Counted from the first letter of the stretch, positions 1-8,963 are shown. The stretch is DNA of 64,000 bases from Streptomyces sp. NBC_00440 (GCF_036014215.1 NZ_CP107921.1:744001-808000); one strand, 5' to 3'. Notes: generated by a model not told the origin, from the sequence alone. Numbers and translations: made by a program.

Positions 1-2493
1 TGGAACACCATGCTGCACAAGGCCGCGATCGGCGGTGGTGGGCATGACCAACAGGTCGCGTACTACACGGCGTTGTACCACTCCATGGTCGATCCGAACA
101 TCATCGGTGACGTCGACGGCCGTTACGTCGGAGCCGACAAGAAGACCCACACCGCCAGGGGCTACACCCCGTACAGCAACTTCTCGCTGTGGGACACGTA
201 CCGGACGCAGAACAAGCTCCTCGAAATGCTCGTTCCCAAGGTCGCACACGACATCGACATGTCGATCCTCGCGATCGCACGGGAGGGCGGCGCGCTTCCG
301 CGCTGGTACCTGGAGAACGAGGAAGGCAACATCATGACCGGTGACCCGGTCACGCCGTTCCTGGTCGAGGGCTGGTCGAAGGGGTTGCTCACCGGTGCGG
401 ACGCCGAAGAGGCGTACAAGTACCTCCGGGCGAACGCGACCGAGGTACCGCCCGCCGGCGTCCGCGAGAACGGGCGTGCCGGTGCCGCGTATTACGCGGA
501 GCGCGGGTACATCCCCTACGGCCTCAACGTGAAGTCGAACGCCGACTGCGACGGCGGCACGAGCGGCAGCTGCTGCCCGACCAAGTCGAACGACAACGAC
601 TGCTACTACGGCACGTCGGCAACGTTGGAGTACGCGGCGGCCGACGCGTCGCTGGCGCTGATGGCGAAGGGCCTCGGCCACACCGCCGACGCCATGATGT
701 TCGCCGAGCGCGGGCAGGCGTACAAGAACGTCTTCGACCGGCAGACCAGCCAGTTCCGACCGCGTACCGCGGCCGACGGCACCTGGCTGACCCCGTACGA
801 CCCGGTCACGAGCAACCACGCGCTGCACGAGCAGAACGCGAGCCAGTACCAGTGGCTGGTGCCCCAGGACCCGGCGGGGCTCATCGGCATGCTGGGCGGC
901 AAGGACGCGACGAACAAGCGGCTCAACGACTTCTTCGCCTACGACGACCTCCTCACCGACCCGGAAGGAACCGCGCGCACGGCCTGGGTCAGCGACCCGT
1001 ACAACTACTACGACTCCACGAAGTACAACCCGAACAACGAGCCGAACCTCATCGCCCCGTACCTCTACGCGTGGACCGGGCAGCCCGGCAGCACCGCGAC
1101 CGTGGTCAAGGCGCAGGAGACCCTGTTCACGAACAGCCCCGGCGGCATCCCCGGCAACGACGACATGGGAGAGATGTCCTCCTGGTACGTCATGTCGTCG
1201 CTGGGGCTCTACCCCACGACCAGCGGCGGCAACTTCGACGTCCTCACCACGCCGCAGTTCCCGGACGCCCGGGTGCGGATCGGTGAGTACGGGAAGACGC
1301 AGGGCGGAACGCTGAGGATCTCCGCGCCCGACACCAGCATGGCCAACCGTTACGTCGCCTCCGCGACGGTGAACGGCAAGGCCTGGGACAAGGCGTGGGT
1401 CGACCAGGCCGACATCGCCCACGGCGGGCGCATCGACTACGCCCTGAGCACCAAACCCACCGCGTGGGCGACGGACGCGAAGGGCGCCCCGCCGTCGATC
1501 AGCACAACGCCGAATCCGCAGCGCCGGCTCAGCGCTCACGCAGGGCCGGACCAGGTCGTCATGGAGCCCACGGCGGATCGTGCGTCGCGGCAACAGGTCG
1601 ACCTGACGCTGCTGGCCACGGCTCCGCACACCGCGCGGGTCGCCGTGACCGCGAAGGCGCCCAAGGGCTGGTCGGTGTCCCCGGCCGGCACGACGGCGAC
1701 GGCCGAATCGGACGGGCTCCCCGCCCAGATGAACAAGCAGTTGCGGATCACCGCGCCGGCCGGGACCAAAGCGGGAACCTACAAGGTGAAGGTCTCCGCC
1801 GGACTCCCCGGAGCCACGCCGGTCGGGAAGACCGTCACCGTCGTGGTCCCGCGGGCCGGGGCGAACTGCGCCATCAAGACGGACACTTCGTGTGCCGTCG
1901 ACCTCAACGCCGCCTACAACAACGACGGCGTCGCCACGCTCGCCGCCCCGGGCGAGGGGGACTTCGACAGCACGGGTACGAGCTTCGCCGCCGACCAACT
2001 GCCCGCACCGGGCCCGGTCGCCTTCGGCGGGGTGACCTACCAGGCGCCCCCGACCTCCGGCAGCAGCAAGAACTTCGTCAAGTCCACCGGGCAGGCCATC
2101 GCCCTCCCCTCCGGCGACTACAAGAGCCTCCACATCGTGGGCGCTTCCGACAACGGCAGTACCGGCGCCGCGTCGGCCACCGCCGTCGTCACCTACACCG
2201 ACGGCAGCACCACGACGGTTCCACTCGAACTCACCGGCTGGGCGAACAAGACTCCGGACTTCGGCAACGCCGTCGCGCTGACGACCGCGTACCAGCTCAA
2301 GGCCGGAACCGGGAAGACCACCACCAAGGCGTCGCTCTACGAAACGACCGTCCCGCTGGAGTCCGGGAAGCAGGTCCGGTCCCTCTCGCTGGCAGCACCG
2401 TCCGTACCGGCCTGGGTCGCGCCCGGGTCCGGAGGACTCGACTGGCAACGCAACAGCGACCTTGAGGTCTACGCGATGACTCTGGAGCACTGA
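1..2493 (+). CDS. GH92 family alpha-1,2-mannosidase, C-terminal part (5' end outside window)
   Basis: The reading frame is open from base 1 (W-N-T before the first internal ATG at 10), so the gene starts upstream and about 830 residues are visible. GH92 enzymes are calcium-dependent exo-alpha-mannosidases that trim mannose from glycans, usually outside the cell. The block GNDDMGEMSSWYVMSSLGLY near visible residue 385 is the GH92 catalytic-barrel signature. After about residue 505 comes a beta-rich NEW3/NPCBM-associated-like region (about 520-610) and then a carbohydrate-binding-type domain (about 620-828). The C-terminal extension fits a secreted enzyme, but the signal peptide lies outside the window. 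A strong hairpin follows the stop. The family call is firm; linkage specificity is inferred. Confidence 0.9.
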   Translation, partial: WNTMLHKAAIGGGGHDQQVAYYTALYHSMVDPNIIGDVDGRYVGADKKTHTARGYTPYSNFSLWDTYRTQNKLLEMLVPKVAHDIDMSILAIAREGGALPRWYLENEEGNIMTGDPVTPFLVEGWSKGLLTGADAEEAYKYLRANATEVPPAGVRENGRAGAAYYAERGYIPYGLNVKSNADCDGGTSGSCCPTKSNDNDCYYGTSATLEYAAADASLALMAKGLGHTADAMMFAERGQAYKNVFDRQTSQFRPRTAADGTWLTPYDPVTSNHALHEQNASQYQWLVPQDPAGLIGMLGGKDATNKRLNDFFAYDDLLTDPEGTARTAWVSDPYNYYDSTKYNPNNEPNLIAPYLYAWTGQPGSTATVVKAQETLFTNSPGGIPGNDDMGEMSSWYVMSSLGLYPTTSGGNFDVLTTPQFPDARVRIGEYGKTQGGTLRISAPDTSMANRYVASATVNGKAWDKAWVDQADIAHGGRIDYALSTKPTAWATDAKGAPPSISTTPNPQRRLSAHAGPDQVVMEPTADRASRQQVDLTLLATAPHTARVAVTAKAPKGWSVSPAGTTATAESDGLPAQMNKQLRITAPAGTKAGTYKVKVSAGLPGATPVGKTVTVVVPRAGANCAIKTDTSCAVDLNAAYNNDGVATLAAPGEGDFDSTGTSFAADQLPAPGPVAFGGVTYQAPPTSGSSKNFVKSTGQAIALPSGDYKSLHIVGASDNGSTGAASATAVVTYTDGSTTTVPLELTGWANKTPDFGNAVALTTAYQLKAGTGKTTTKASLYETTVPLESGKQVRSLSLAAPSVPAWVAPGSGGLDWQRNSDLEVYAMTLEH

Positions 2494-2846
2494 CCGTCGC
2501 AATCGCCCCTGCCACACAGGTTCGCAGCGATCCACGGGAGGCCCGGTGCCGGTGAGCACCGGGCCTCCCGTCAAGCCAACTCCACGTTGCTTGACCTGGC
2601 TTTCCCTGAGTGCCGCCCTGCACCATCGGGGGAATGACCGCCGCCGTCATAAGGGTCGGCATCCCAGGGCACCGGCGCCGACCAGCACATACACCGAGGG
2701 TGTCACCCCGGACGCGGCCAGGCCTGCGGCCGCGCGAGCGACGAGCAGCACCCCGACAGCGGGGAGGCGCCGCTGCGGATGGCCGCGGCGCCGCTCCCCG
2801 GTCGATGCCCGCCCCGGCCTCCGGCGAGGCCGGCCGGCCTCGCCGG
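2494..2846. other. Intergenic region between convergent genes
   Basis: 353 bp between the mannosidase stop and the end of the convergent GxGYxYP gene. Apart from the hairpin at 2535-2570 I see nothing here. Open frames crossing it are high-GC shadows with no start or RBS of their own. Confidence 0.6.
2535..2570. terminator. Hairpin terminator after GH92 gene
   Basis: Perfect 15-bp arms (2535-2549 and 2556-2570) enclose the 6-nt loop CGGTGA. It starts 42 bp after the mannosidase stop and lies between convergent genes. There is no U-tract, as is common for Streptomyces terminators. Confidence 0.8.
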
Positions 2847-4469
2847 TCAGGCGGGCGGAAGGTGCAGTGCCTTGCGGGCGAGCCGGAAGTACTGGTCGCC
2901 GCGGACCACCTGGTAGCGGGAGTCCAGCGAGCGGGCGATCGTGACCACGTCGGACGGGGTCAGGTTCCAGGCGAGGGTGCCGATCGACAGGAACAGGGGC
3001 TTGGTCCCGTCCCAGTCGGCGGAGGCCTTCGCGATCGCGTCCCGGGCGTCCACCACGGAGTCGGTCAAGTAGCTGACGGACAGCGGCACGCTGCCCTCCA
3101 GGGCGCTGGTCCCGGTTCGGGTGGTCCACTCCTCCAGCAGGCCGAGCGGACGCACGTCGTGGAGGTACTGGCGGGCCTTCGCGCCGGTGAGCGGGACGTC
3201 CGAGCCGGACTTGCGGTTGAGGATCACGGCGCTGTCCAGCCCGGTCCGGCGCATGTAGCGAGCGCTGGTCTCGGTGAAGACCCGGAAGGTGTCGTCCGGC
3301 CAGGGCGTCGGATACGCGTAGCCCGCGCCGGAAGGCCCCGCCATCAGGTAGTCCTGCCGGGTGGCGGTGCGCTGGTAGTAGGACAGGAAGGTGGGCGCGG
3401 CGTCGGCGAGCACCGGGTTGGTGGACCAGTTGATCGGCACCGCACCGCGCGCCGGATCGTCCCACAGCACTCGCATGCGGTGCTGGTTGTACTGGAGGTT
3501 GTCGCCCTCCGTCATGGTGAAGGTGACGTAGATACGGTTGCCCAGTCGCGGCGTCGGCAGCGTCACCTGAGTCCTCGCCAGTGGCGCCCGCACTCCGCCG
3601 AAGACCGTCAGGTTCTGTGACCAGTCGCTGGCCAGCACCACCAGGCCGTGCTCCGAGGTCAGCTCGGTGCCGTCGCTCTCGCCGCCCACACCGGAGGGGA
3701 ACCAGCCCAAATAGGGGGAGCCGGCCGACATCTGGGACATCACCCGGGCGCCCAGCTCACGGGAGTCGGGCTGGTCGGCGTGGATCCACAGCACCAGCGC
3801 CCGGGTGGCGACCGCGTAGTCACGCAGATAGGCCCCGACGCTGGGGTCGAGCCCGACCAGCAGGCGCTGGCTGGCGTGCGGCCAGAGGTGGTCCACCGCC
3901 CAGCGGTAGGCGGACAGTTCGTCGGTGAACCGGTCGCGCAGGTCGTCCAGGACCTTCAGGTTGTACGGCTCGGCGGTCAGCTTGGGCAACTGGTCGGGGG
4001 AGGCGGCCACGGCGTTGCGCAGGCCGGCCAGCGTGGTGGCGAGGTTGACGGTCGCGGGCTGGGCCGGGTCGGTGACGATGACGCCCCTGATCTCCGAGCG
4101 GTACTTCGACAGCAGCGACCACGGATCGCCGACCGCGCGGAAGGCCAGGCCGGCGGTCTTCAGCCAGGTGGTCGCCCCCTCGTCGGACTCGCGCAGCAGA
4201 GCGATCCGCGGCCGACTGCGATTCACGTTGCCCTGCAGCGTGGCGAAGAGCAGTTGTTCGTCGGCGTCCGCCGTCGTCAGATCCGCGACGTCCAGTGCGC
4301 GGGGTTCGGCGAAGCCGGGCAGTATCCGCTCGCGCGGCCACCACAGGCCGCCCGTCGGCGGAGCCGCGGCCGACGCGGTGCCGGGCATCGCCCCGGCGAG
4401 GGCGGCACCCGCACCGGAGGTGGCGAGCAGGCCGAGCATCTTGCGCCGACCGAGGTTGGGGAGTGACAC
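2847..4469 (-). CDS. Secreted GxGYxYP-family putative glycoside hydrolase
   Basis: 540 aa. The N-terminus has an Arg-Arg pair (RRKMLGLLATSG), a hydrophobic stretch and an AxA-like cleavage region near residue 34, so export by the Tat route is likely. The motif GPSGAGYAYPTPWPD near residue 378 is the family-defining GxGYxYP block, and the N-terminal part matches the matching GxGYxYP N-terminal domain type. The family is a predicted glycoside hydrolase of Gram-positives and Bacteroidetes without a well-established substrate. It converges with the GH92 mannosidase, and its promoter carries a LacI-type operator, so a role in polysaccharide use is inferred. An ATG with an upstream GTGGAGGTCCC RBS supports the start. 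Confidence 0.85.
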   Translation of the reverse strand: MSLPNLGRRKMLGLLATSGAGAALAGAMPGTASAAAPPTGGLWWPRERILPGFAEPRALDVADLTTADADEQLLFATLQGNVNRSRPRIALLRESDEGATTWLKTAGLAFRAVGDPWSLLSKYRSEIRGVIVTDPAQPATVNLATTLAGLRNAVAASPDQLPKLTAEPYNLKVLDDLRDRFTDELSAYRWAVDHLWPHASQRLLVGLDPSVGAYLRDYAVATRALVLWIHADQPDSRELGARVMSQMSAGSPYLGWFPSGVGGESDGTELTSEHGLVVLASDWSQNLTVFGGVRAPLARTQVTLPTPRLGNRIYVTFTMTEGDNLQYNQHRMRVLWDDPARGAVPINWSTNPVLADAAPTFLSYYQRTATRQDYLMAGPSGAGYAYPTPWPDDTFRVFTETSARYMRRTGLDSAVILNRKSGSDVPLTGAKARQYLHDVRPLGLLEEWTTRTGTSALEGSVPLSVSYLTDSVVDARDAIAKASADWDGTKPLFLSIGTLAWNLTPSDVVTIARSLDSRYQVVRGDQYFRLARKALHLPPA

Positions 4470-4778
4470 GGTGGGACCTCCACACTGGATCTTCGACGAG
4501 CAGGCAGGACAACGTTGTCAGCACCGCACAGCACGGTCAATGCCCCGTCAGGGAATGGCCGGCCAGGAGGAGTTGGCGCTCCCGGTGGCCGCCGCGGCGC
4601 AGGCCGCGCCAGGTCAGGCCTCACAGCGAGCGGTCGCGTCGGCTGATTGAACCTTTCCGGTCGTGCGCAGGTCTTCCAGAGGTTGTCGGCCGGGGCAGTT
4701 GCAGGTCGGCGTCGGCCTCATACCGACGCGGGCGGATCGCTGGATCGTCGCCAGGTGCGAGCAGTGTCACCGTGTCCG
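4470..4778. other. Intergenic region holding the GxGYxYP promoter
   Basis: 309 bp between the start of the GxGYxYP gene and the stop of the SDR gene. The operator/promoter described at 4508-4540 is the only structure I can support. No ORF here has a convincing RBS. Confidence 0.55.
4508..4540 (-). promoter_or_regulatory. LacI-type operator overlapping the promoter of the GxGYxYP gene
   Basis: A perfect 12-bp palindrome GACAACGTTGTC (4508-4519) lies 39-50 bp upstream of the start at 4469. On the minus strand a -35-like TTGACC (4540-4535) and a 17-bp spacer lead to CAACGT (4517-4512), so the palindrome covers the -10 element. CG-centred dyads of this form are typical of LacI-family sugar repressors. 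The regulator is not in the window. Confidence 0.75.
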
Positions 4779-5630
4779 CTACTCCGGGCCGGTATGGAAT
4801 CCGTCGCGCCAGGACGGGTGGCGTGGTGCCCAACCGAGTGCGCGGGCCTTGGCGTTGCGTGCCCCGCGTTCCCAACCAGCACGGCCGGTGCTGCGGGCGG
4901 GTGCCGGTGCGCCGAGCGCATGGGCGAAGACTGGCACCCATGCATGCGCGGGGGCTGGCTCGTCGTCAACGATGTTGATCGTTCCGCTCGGCCAGTCGAG
5001 GGCGAGGAGGGCGGTCCGGGCGGCGTCCTCGATGTGGAGGAAGGAGCTCACGGCGTCGTTCGCGGCGAGCTCGCCGGCACGCAGTCTGGTGGACATCAGT
5101 GCGTTCGGTGCGTACCAGGTGCCGGGGCCGTACAGGGTGCCATAGCGCAAGACCACGTGGTCGGGGGTTTCGGCCACCGCGTTCTCCAGGGCCTGTACGC
5201 CGAGGACGGTGGTGGCGCGTGGCTCGTCCGCGGTGAGATCAAGCGGTGTGGATTCATCGGCGGATGTATCACCGGCCTGGTATGCCCACGCGATCGACTG
5301 CGCGATCATCCGGCCGACTCCCGCCGTACGGGAGGCGTCGACGAGGTTGCGGGTGCCGTCGACCCGTATGCGGGCGTTGTCCGCGCTGCTGCCCGCCGCG
5401 AGCGCGGTGAGTTGATGGATGACGGCATCCGGTGCGGCGGCCGCCAGCGCCTCGGTGACGGCCGCACGGTCGAACACGTCCAGCCGGATACCGGTGGCAC
5501 CGGCGGCCGTGACCCGCGCTGCGCCTTCGAAAGTACGGGAGGTGCCCGTGACTTGGTGGCCCTGGGCCAGAAGTAGGGGTAGCAGGCGGCGGCCGATGAC
5601 GCCAGTGGCGCCGGCCAGGAAGATGCGCAC
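4779..5630 (-). CDS. NAD(P)-dependent epimerase/dehydratase (extended SDR)
   Basis: 283 aa with an N-terminal Rossmann motif GATGVIG (residues 7-13), the arrangement of atypical/extended short-chain dehydrogenases. The substrate cannot be read from sequence. It starts at GTG (5630-5628), one base after the cupin stop, and its RBS AAGGAGG lies inside the last codons of the cupin gene, so the two are translationally coupled. It is the last gene of the four-gene operon read from 7497. The C-terminal WAPRHPSWRDGF region matches the end of such epimerase-like proteins. Confidence 0.85.
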   Translation of the reverse strand: MRIFLAGATGVIGRRLLPLLLAQGHQVTGTSRTFEGAARVTAAGATGIRLDVFDRAAVTEALAAAAPDAVIHQLTALAAGSSADNARIRVDGTRNLVDASRTAGVGRMIAQSIAWAYQAGDTSADESTPLDLTADEPRATTVLGVQALENAVAETPDHVVLRYGTLYGPGTWYAPNALMSTRLRAGELAANDAVSSFLHIEDAARTALLALDWPSGTINIVDDEPAPAHAWVPVFAHALGAPAPARSTGRAGWERGARNAKARALGWAPRHPSWRDGFHTGPE

Positions 5631-5631
5631 G

Positions 5632-6021
5632 TCATGCCTCCTTGGGGGCCCGAAGGTGGCGGCGGGCGGCCAGTTCGTCGTCCGTGACGAGGGTGAGCAT
5701 CGGCTCGCCGGGGGCGTGGATCATGACCACGACGAAGCAGGTGGTGGCATCGGAAAGGTTGTTGGCCGCCTGGTAGTGGATTACGTCGCCGCCGGGCTCC
5801 GAGAACGCCTCGCCTGCGCGGATGACGCGTGCGGGCTCCCCCTCCAGCTCGAACAGGAGCTCACCTTCGAGTACGTAGCCGAAGACCGGCCCGGAGTGCC
5901 GGTGTGGGGGCGTACCCGCGTCGCCCGGCGACAGCTCAAGAGTGGCTGTCATTGCTTCGGCCTTCTCCGGGACGAAGAGCAGGGGCTGGTGCGACAGGGT
6001 GGTCAGGATGGTGTTGGTCAT
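5632..6021 (-). CDS. Small cupin-domain protein
   Basis: 129 aa, one cupin barrel. The first cupin motif is visible as PPHRHSGPVFGYVLEGE (about residues 37-53), with His-x-His and a downstream Glu as the likely metal ligands. A later VIHYQ (about 86-90) supplies the second motif. Small cupins of this type act as isomerases, oxygenases or sugar-binding sensors, and the reaction is not predictable. It lies between the MDR and SDR genes of the same operon with 1-70 bp gaps. Confidence 0.8.
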   Translation of the reverse strand: MTNTILTTLSHQPLLFVPEKAEAMTATLELSPGDAGTPPHRHSGPVFGYVLEGELLFELEGEPARVIRAGEAFSEPGGDVIHYQAANNLSDATTCFVVVMIHAPGEPMLTLVTDDELAARRHLRAPKEA

Positions 6022-6088
6022 GAGGATCCGCTCGGGGTGAGTGTCGGATGCGGTGTCGTCGGTCCGGTCGGCGAGCCCGGCGTGTGGG

Positions 6089-7027
6089 TCAGCCGACGGT
6101 CAGGACGGCGTTTCCGCGGATGTTGCGGCCGCGCAGATCGGTGATGACGTCGGGGGTGCGACGCCAGTCGCGGACCGTGCCGATCTCGGGGTGCAGGCGG
6201 CCGGCGGCCACCAGGCGCACCAGGGCGGCCAAGTCCTGGCCGTACGTCGCATCGGACGTCGTGTAGTCGAAGTGCATGATGCGGGCCTGGTTCGGGCCCT
6301 TGAAGAAGTCGAAGAAGTTGAGGGTGACGGGTTCGCGGCTGGCCTGCCCGAACCACACCAGGTGCCCGCCCGGCGCCAGTTGGGCCAGTGCCGTGGGAAG
6401 ACTGGCTCCGCCGACGGATTCGAGAACCACGTCGTAGGGGCCCGCCGCCTCGTCCACCGACGTGATCAGTTCGGCGGCCCCGAGCTGTAGCAGCCGTGCG
6501 CCCCGCTCGACGGTGGCGGTGACCGCGGTCAGCTCCGCGCCACAGGCGGCGGCCAGCTCGGTCAGGTAGTGGCCGACGCCCCCGCTGGCCCCGGTGAGCA
6601 GGATCCGGCGTCCGGCGATCGGCCCGGCGACGCGCAGCAGTCGCAGTGCGGTGATCCCGGCGAGCGGGAGCGCCGCGGCGGTCACCGCGTCGACGCTGTC
6701 GGGCAGTTCGGCGAGGCTCGTGGTGGGTACGGCGACGCGCTCGGCCCAACCGTACGCCGGGGGATGGGCCACCACTCGGGTACCGGCCGTCGGGCCGGTG
6801 CCGTTGGCCGCCGCCCGTATGACGGTGCCGGCGACGTCCTTGCCCGGGCGCCATCCCGCCCAGCGGCGGTCGAGGCCGCCGTCGAGCTGGAACGTCTCTC
6901 CGCGGTTGACGGAGTACGCCTCCACCGCGACGACGGCCTCGTCGGCGGCGGGCTCGGGCTCGGGGGCCTCGCCGAGGACGACCGGCTTGGTGGCGTCGGC
7001 GGTGGATCCGGGCAGCATGGCCTTCAT
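6089..7027 (-). CDS. Zinc-less MDR oxidoreductase (quinone oxidoreductase type)
   Basis: 312 aa. Medium-chain dehydrogenase/reductase fold: N-terminal GroES-like domain with PGKDVAGTVI (about residues 69-78), then a Rossmann domain with LLTGASGGVGHYLTELA (about 145-161). The Cys/His catalytic zinc ligands are absent, which fits NADPH:quinone or enoyl reductases. RBS AGGAG lies 9 nt before the ATG. It is in an operon with NTF2-like, cupin and SDR proteins, suggesting a small detoxification or aromatic/lactone redox pathway. The substrate is unknown. Confidence 0.85.
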   Translation of the reverse strand: MKAMLPGSTADATKPVVLGEAPEPEPAADEAVVAVEAYSVNRGETFQLDGGLDRRWAGWRPGKDVAGTVIRAAANGTGPTAGTRVVAHPPAYGWAERVAVPTTSLAELPDSVDAVTAAALPLAGITALRLLRVAGPIAGRRILLTGASGGVGHYLTELAAACGAELTAVTATVERGARLLQLGAAELITSVDEAAGPYDVVLESVGGASLPTALAQLAPGGHLVWFGQASREPVTLNFFDFFKGPNQARIMHFDYTTSDATYGQDLAALVRLVAAGRLHPEIGTVRDWRRTPDVITDLRGRNIRGNAVLTVG

Positions 7028-7083
7028 GGTTCACAACTCCTGGTGACGTAACGCGTGGACGTGGACGAGAACTTGGGGCGGCT

Positions 7084-7497
7084 TCAGGCGAAGACGACGG
7101 TCTTGGCGTGCAGGGTGTCGAAGTGCTCACGCACCGCGGCTATCCGGCCTTCCCGGACCGTGAAGACGGCCAGGCAGTGCTGGTCGTAACGGCCTCCCGC
7201 CCGCGCCAGAGCCCGGGTGTTCCATTCGGCAAGGACCCGCTCGCCCTCTCCGATCAGCCCCTCGAACTCGAACTCCATCGACTCCGGCACCAACCGGGCC
7301 ACCATCGCCGGCACGAACTCACCGAGGATCTCGTCCGGTCCGGTCCAGGTGCCCGACACCGGCAGATCACCGGCCAGAGTCCAGGTCGTCTCCGGCGTGA
7401 AGAAGTCGCGCAGTGCAACCAGGTCACCCTTCATCAGGGCGTCCATGTACGCCTGGACGATTTCCTTGCTCGCTTCGGTGATTTCCTGCTGGTTCAT
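7084..7497 (-). CDS. NTF2/SnoaL-like small protein
   Basis: 137 aa, the size and pattern of the NTF2 cone fold: helical start (QAYMDALMKGDLVALRDFF), Trp-rich sheet entry (PETTWTLAGDLPVSGTWTG) and C-terminal strands with VREHFDT. Members include ketosteroid-isomerase-like and SnoaL-like cyclases, and many are orphan. It is the first gene of the operon and has RBS GAAGGG 7 nt before ATG. Its start lies 17 bp from a strong dyad shared with the divergent LysR regulator. Confidence 0.8.
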   Translation of the reverse strand: MNQQEITEASKEIVQAYMDALMKGDLVALRDFFTPETTWTLAGDLPVSGTWTGPDEILGEFVPAMVARLVPESMEFEFEGLIGEGERVLAEWNTRALARAGGRYDQHCLAVFTVREGRIAAVREHFDTLHAKTVVFA

Positions 7498-7513
7498 GGT
7501 GAGGCCCTTCTCC

Positions 7514-7549
7514 GTGTTCGAGGCGTCGTCTCTCCGACACCTCGAACAC
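7514..7549. promoter_or_regulatory. Dyad operator between the redox operon and lysR
   Basis: Two 15-bp arms (7514-7528 and 7535-7549) pair with one mismatch around the loop TCTCTC; the core word is TGTTCGAGG/CCTCGAACA. On the minus strand a possible -10 TAGTGT (7551-7546) overlaps the distal arm, so a bound protein could control the NTF2-MDR-cupin-SDR operon. The LysR product is the natural candidate. Confidence 0.6.
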
Positions 7550-7645
7550 TAGGAATCCCCCACGGCAGAAGGGAAAGACCTGTTCGCACCAGGCTCAGAA
7601 CAGAACGATATAAGTGCAGGCCAGGACAGTTGTAGGGTGCGTGGC

Positions 7646-8554
7646 ATGGCAGAACTTCGTCGTCTTCGCTACTTCCTCGCCGTCGCCCAGGAGCAGAATT
7701 TCACCCGGGCCGCAGAACGCTTGCACATAGCCCAGCCCGCCCTCAGCCGACAAATACGTCAGCTGGAACAGGAATTGGGCGTACGACTCCTCGACCGCAC
7801 CACACAGTCCGTGGAGCCCACCGAAGCCGGCCGGCTCCTGATGGACCGCGGGTCGACACTGTGCGGCGAGATGGACCGGCTGTGGCAGGACGTGCGGCGC
7901 TTCGCCGCAGGTGAGAGCGGCAGCGTGTCCCTCGGCTACAGCGCGAGCACCGGCTACGAGACCGCGCCCACCCTGCTCGCCGCATTGGCCGAGGCGTATC
8001 CCGGTATCAGTACGGGCACCCGTCTGCTGCCCACCGCCGAGATCCTGGCGGGCGTCGCCGACGGCACCCTCGACGCGGGACTGGTCCGCTGCCCGCCCCC
8101 GACCCCGCAACTGGTCCGCACCCTGGTACGCCTGGAACCCCAAGGCGTCCTGATGTCCGCAGACCACCCCCTCGCCGCCGGTTCGGATGTCGACGTGCAC
8201 GCGCTCGTCGACGAGACCGTGCTCGTACACGCACGCCACGACAACCCCGGGCACTACGACGCGATCACCGGCATTCTCGACCGCGCCGGAATCTCTCCGC
8301 GGCTGCGCGAGCGCCAACTGTCCTTCGATGCCTCCCACATGCCCGTCACCCAGGGCGAAGCCGTATCCATCGTCGGCGAGTCCGCCCTGCCCGGCCTCCC
8401 GGCCGGCCTGGTGTGGCGGCCGCTGTCCCCGGCAGCGACCATCGAGATCCACCTGCTCACCCGCGGCGGCACCGAACGGCCCGCCACCGCCCGGCTACTG
8501 GAGGTCGCCTCCCGCACCGCTCGCGCCCATGGCTGGCTGCGCTCACCGTCCTGA
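7646..8554 (+). CDS. LysR-family transcriptional regulator
   Basis: 302 aa from the ATG at 7646 (MAELRRLRYFLAVAQ); an in-frame GTG nine bases upstream is possible. The N-terminal winged helix is textbook LysR: NFTRAAERLHIAQPALSRQI (about residues 18-37), then ELGVRLLDRT. The rest is the co-inducer-binding domain with GSVSLGYSAS. It is divergent from the NTF2-MDR-cupin-SDR operon, the usual geometry for a LysR protein activating its neighbour in response to a substrate. The inducer is unknown. Confidence 0.92.
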   Translation: MAELRRLRYFLAVAQEQNFTRAAERLHIAQPALSRQIRQLEQELGVRLLDRTTQSVEPTEAGRLLMDRGSTLCGEMDRLWQDVRRFAAGESGSVSLGYSASTGYETAPTLLAALAEAYPGISTGTRLLPTAEILAGVADGTLDAGLVRCPPPTPQLVRTLVRLEPQGVLMSADHPLAAGSDVDVHALVDETVLVHARHDNPGHYDAITGILDRAGISPRLRERQLSFDASHMPVTQGEAVSIVGESALPGLPAGLVWRPLSPAATIEIHLLTRGGTERPATARLLEVASRTARAHGWLRSPS

Positions 8555-8620
8555 CCCGCCATAGATGAACGGCCACCGGCTGATCTTCGAAGTGTCGAAG
8601 CCTCGAAGGAGATCAGCACG

Positions 8621-8761
8621 ATGACCGCACCAGGCAGTCTGCCCCTGCACGCCCTCACCGAAGACAACCTCGCCGCAGCGAGTCCCGATCTCCTGCGCGC
8701 GATGGTCAAGACGTTCGCCGACGCCCTCATCTCGGTGGTCGCCACCGCCTGTCTGCTCGGC
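8621..8761 (+). pseudogene. IS256-family transposase remnant (5' end, internally deleted)
   Basis: The first 36 codons (MTAPGSLPLHALTEDNLAAA ... FADAL) match, from memory, the N-terminus of Streptomyces IS256-type mutator transposases. The next 11 (ISVVATACLLG) match a segment that normally lies roughly 70-80 residues further on. The two are fused at a shared Ala-Leu, and after codon 47 the frame runs into unrelated sequence. The DDE catalytic residues are all missing. A good RBS (AAGGAGATCAGC) remains ahead of the ATG, but the product cannot be active. Confidence 0.7.
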
Positions 8762-8963
8762 GATCCACTCCGAGCCGTACTTCCATTGCTCCTGGAACTC
8801 GTTGCATGCCGAGGCGGGTGTGAAGCTGATCGCAGCGCCGCCGCGCGGGATGAGCCAGCGAAGTTCGTGTGCCGGGATTGGCTGCATGGAGCGCCGCTCC
8901 CGGCAGTCCTGAGTGCCCGGTTGGTACGGCCGGAACCGCCCACTACAGTGCAGGTCGAGCAAC

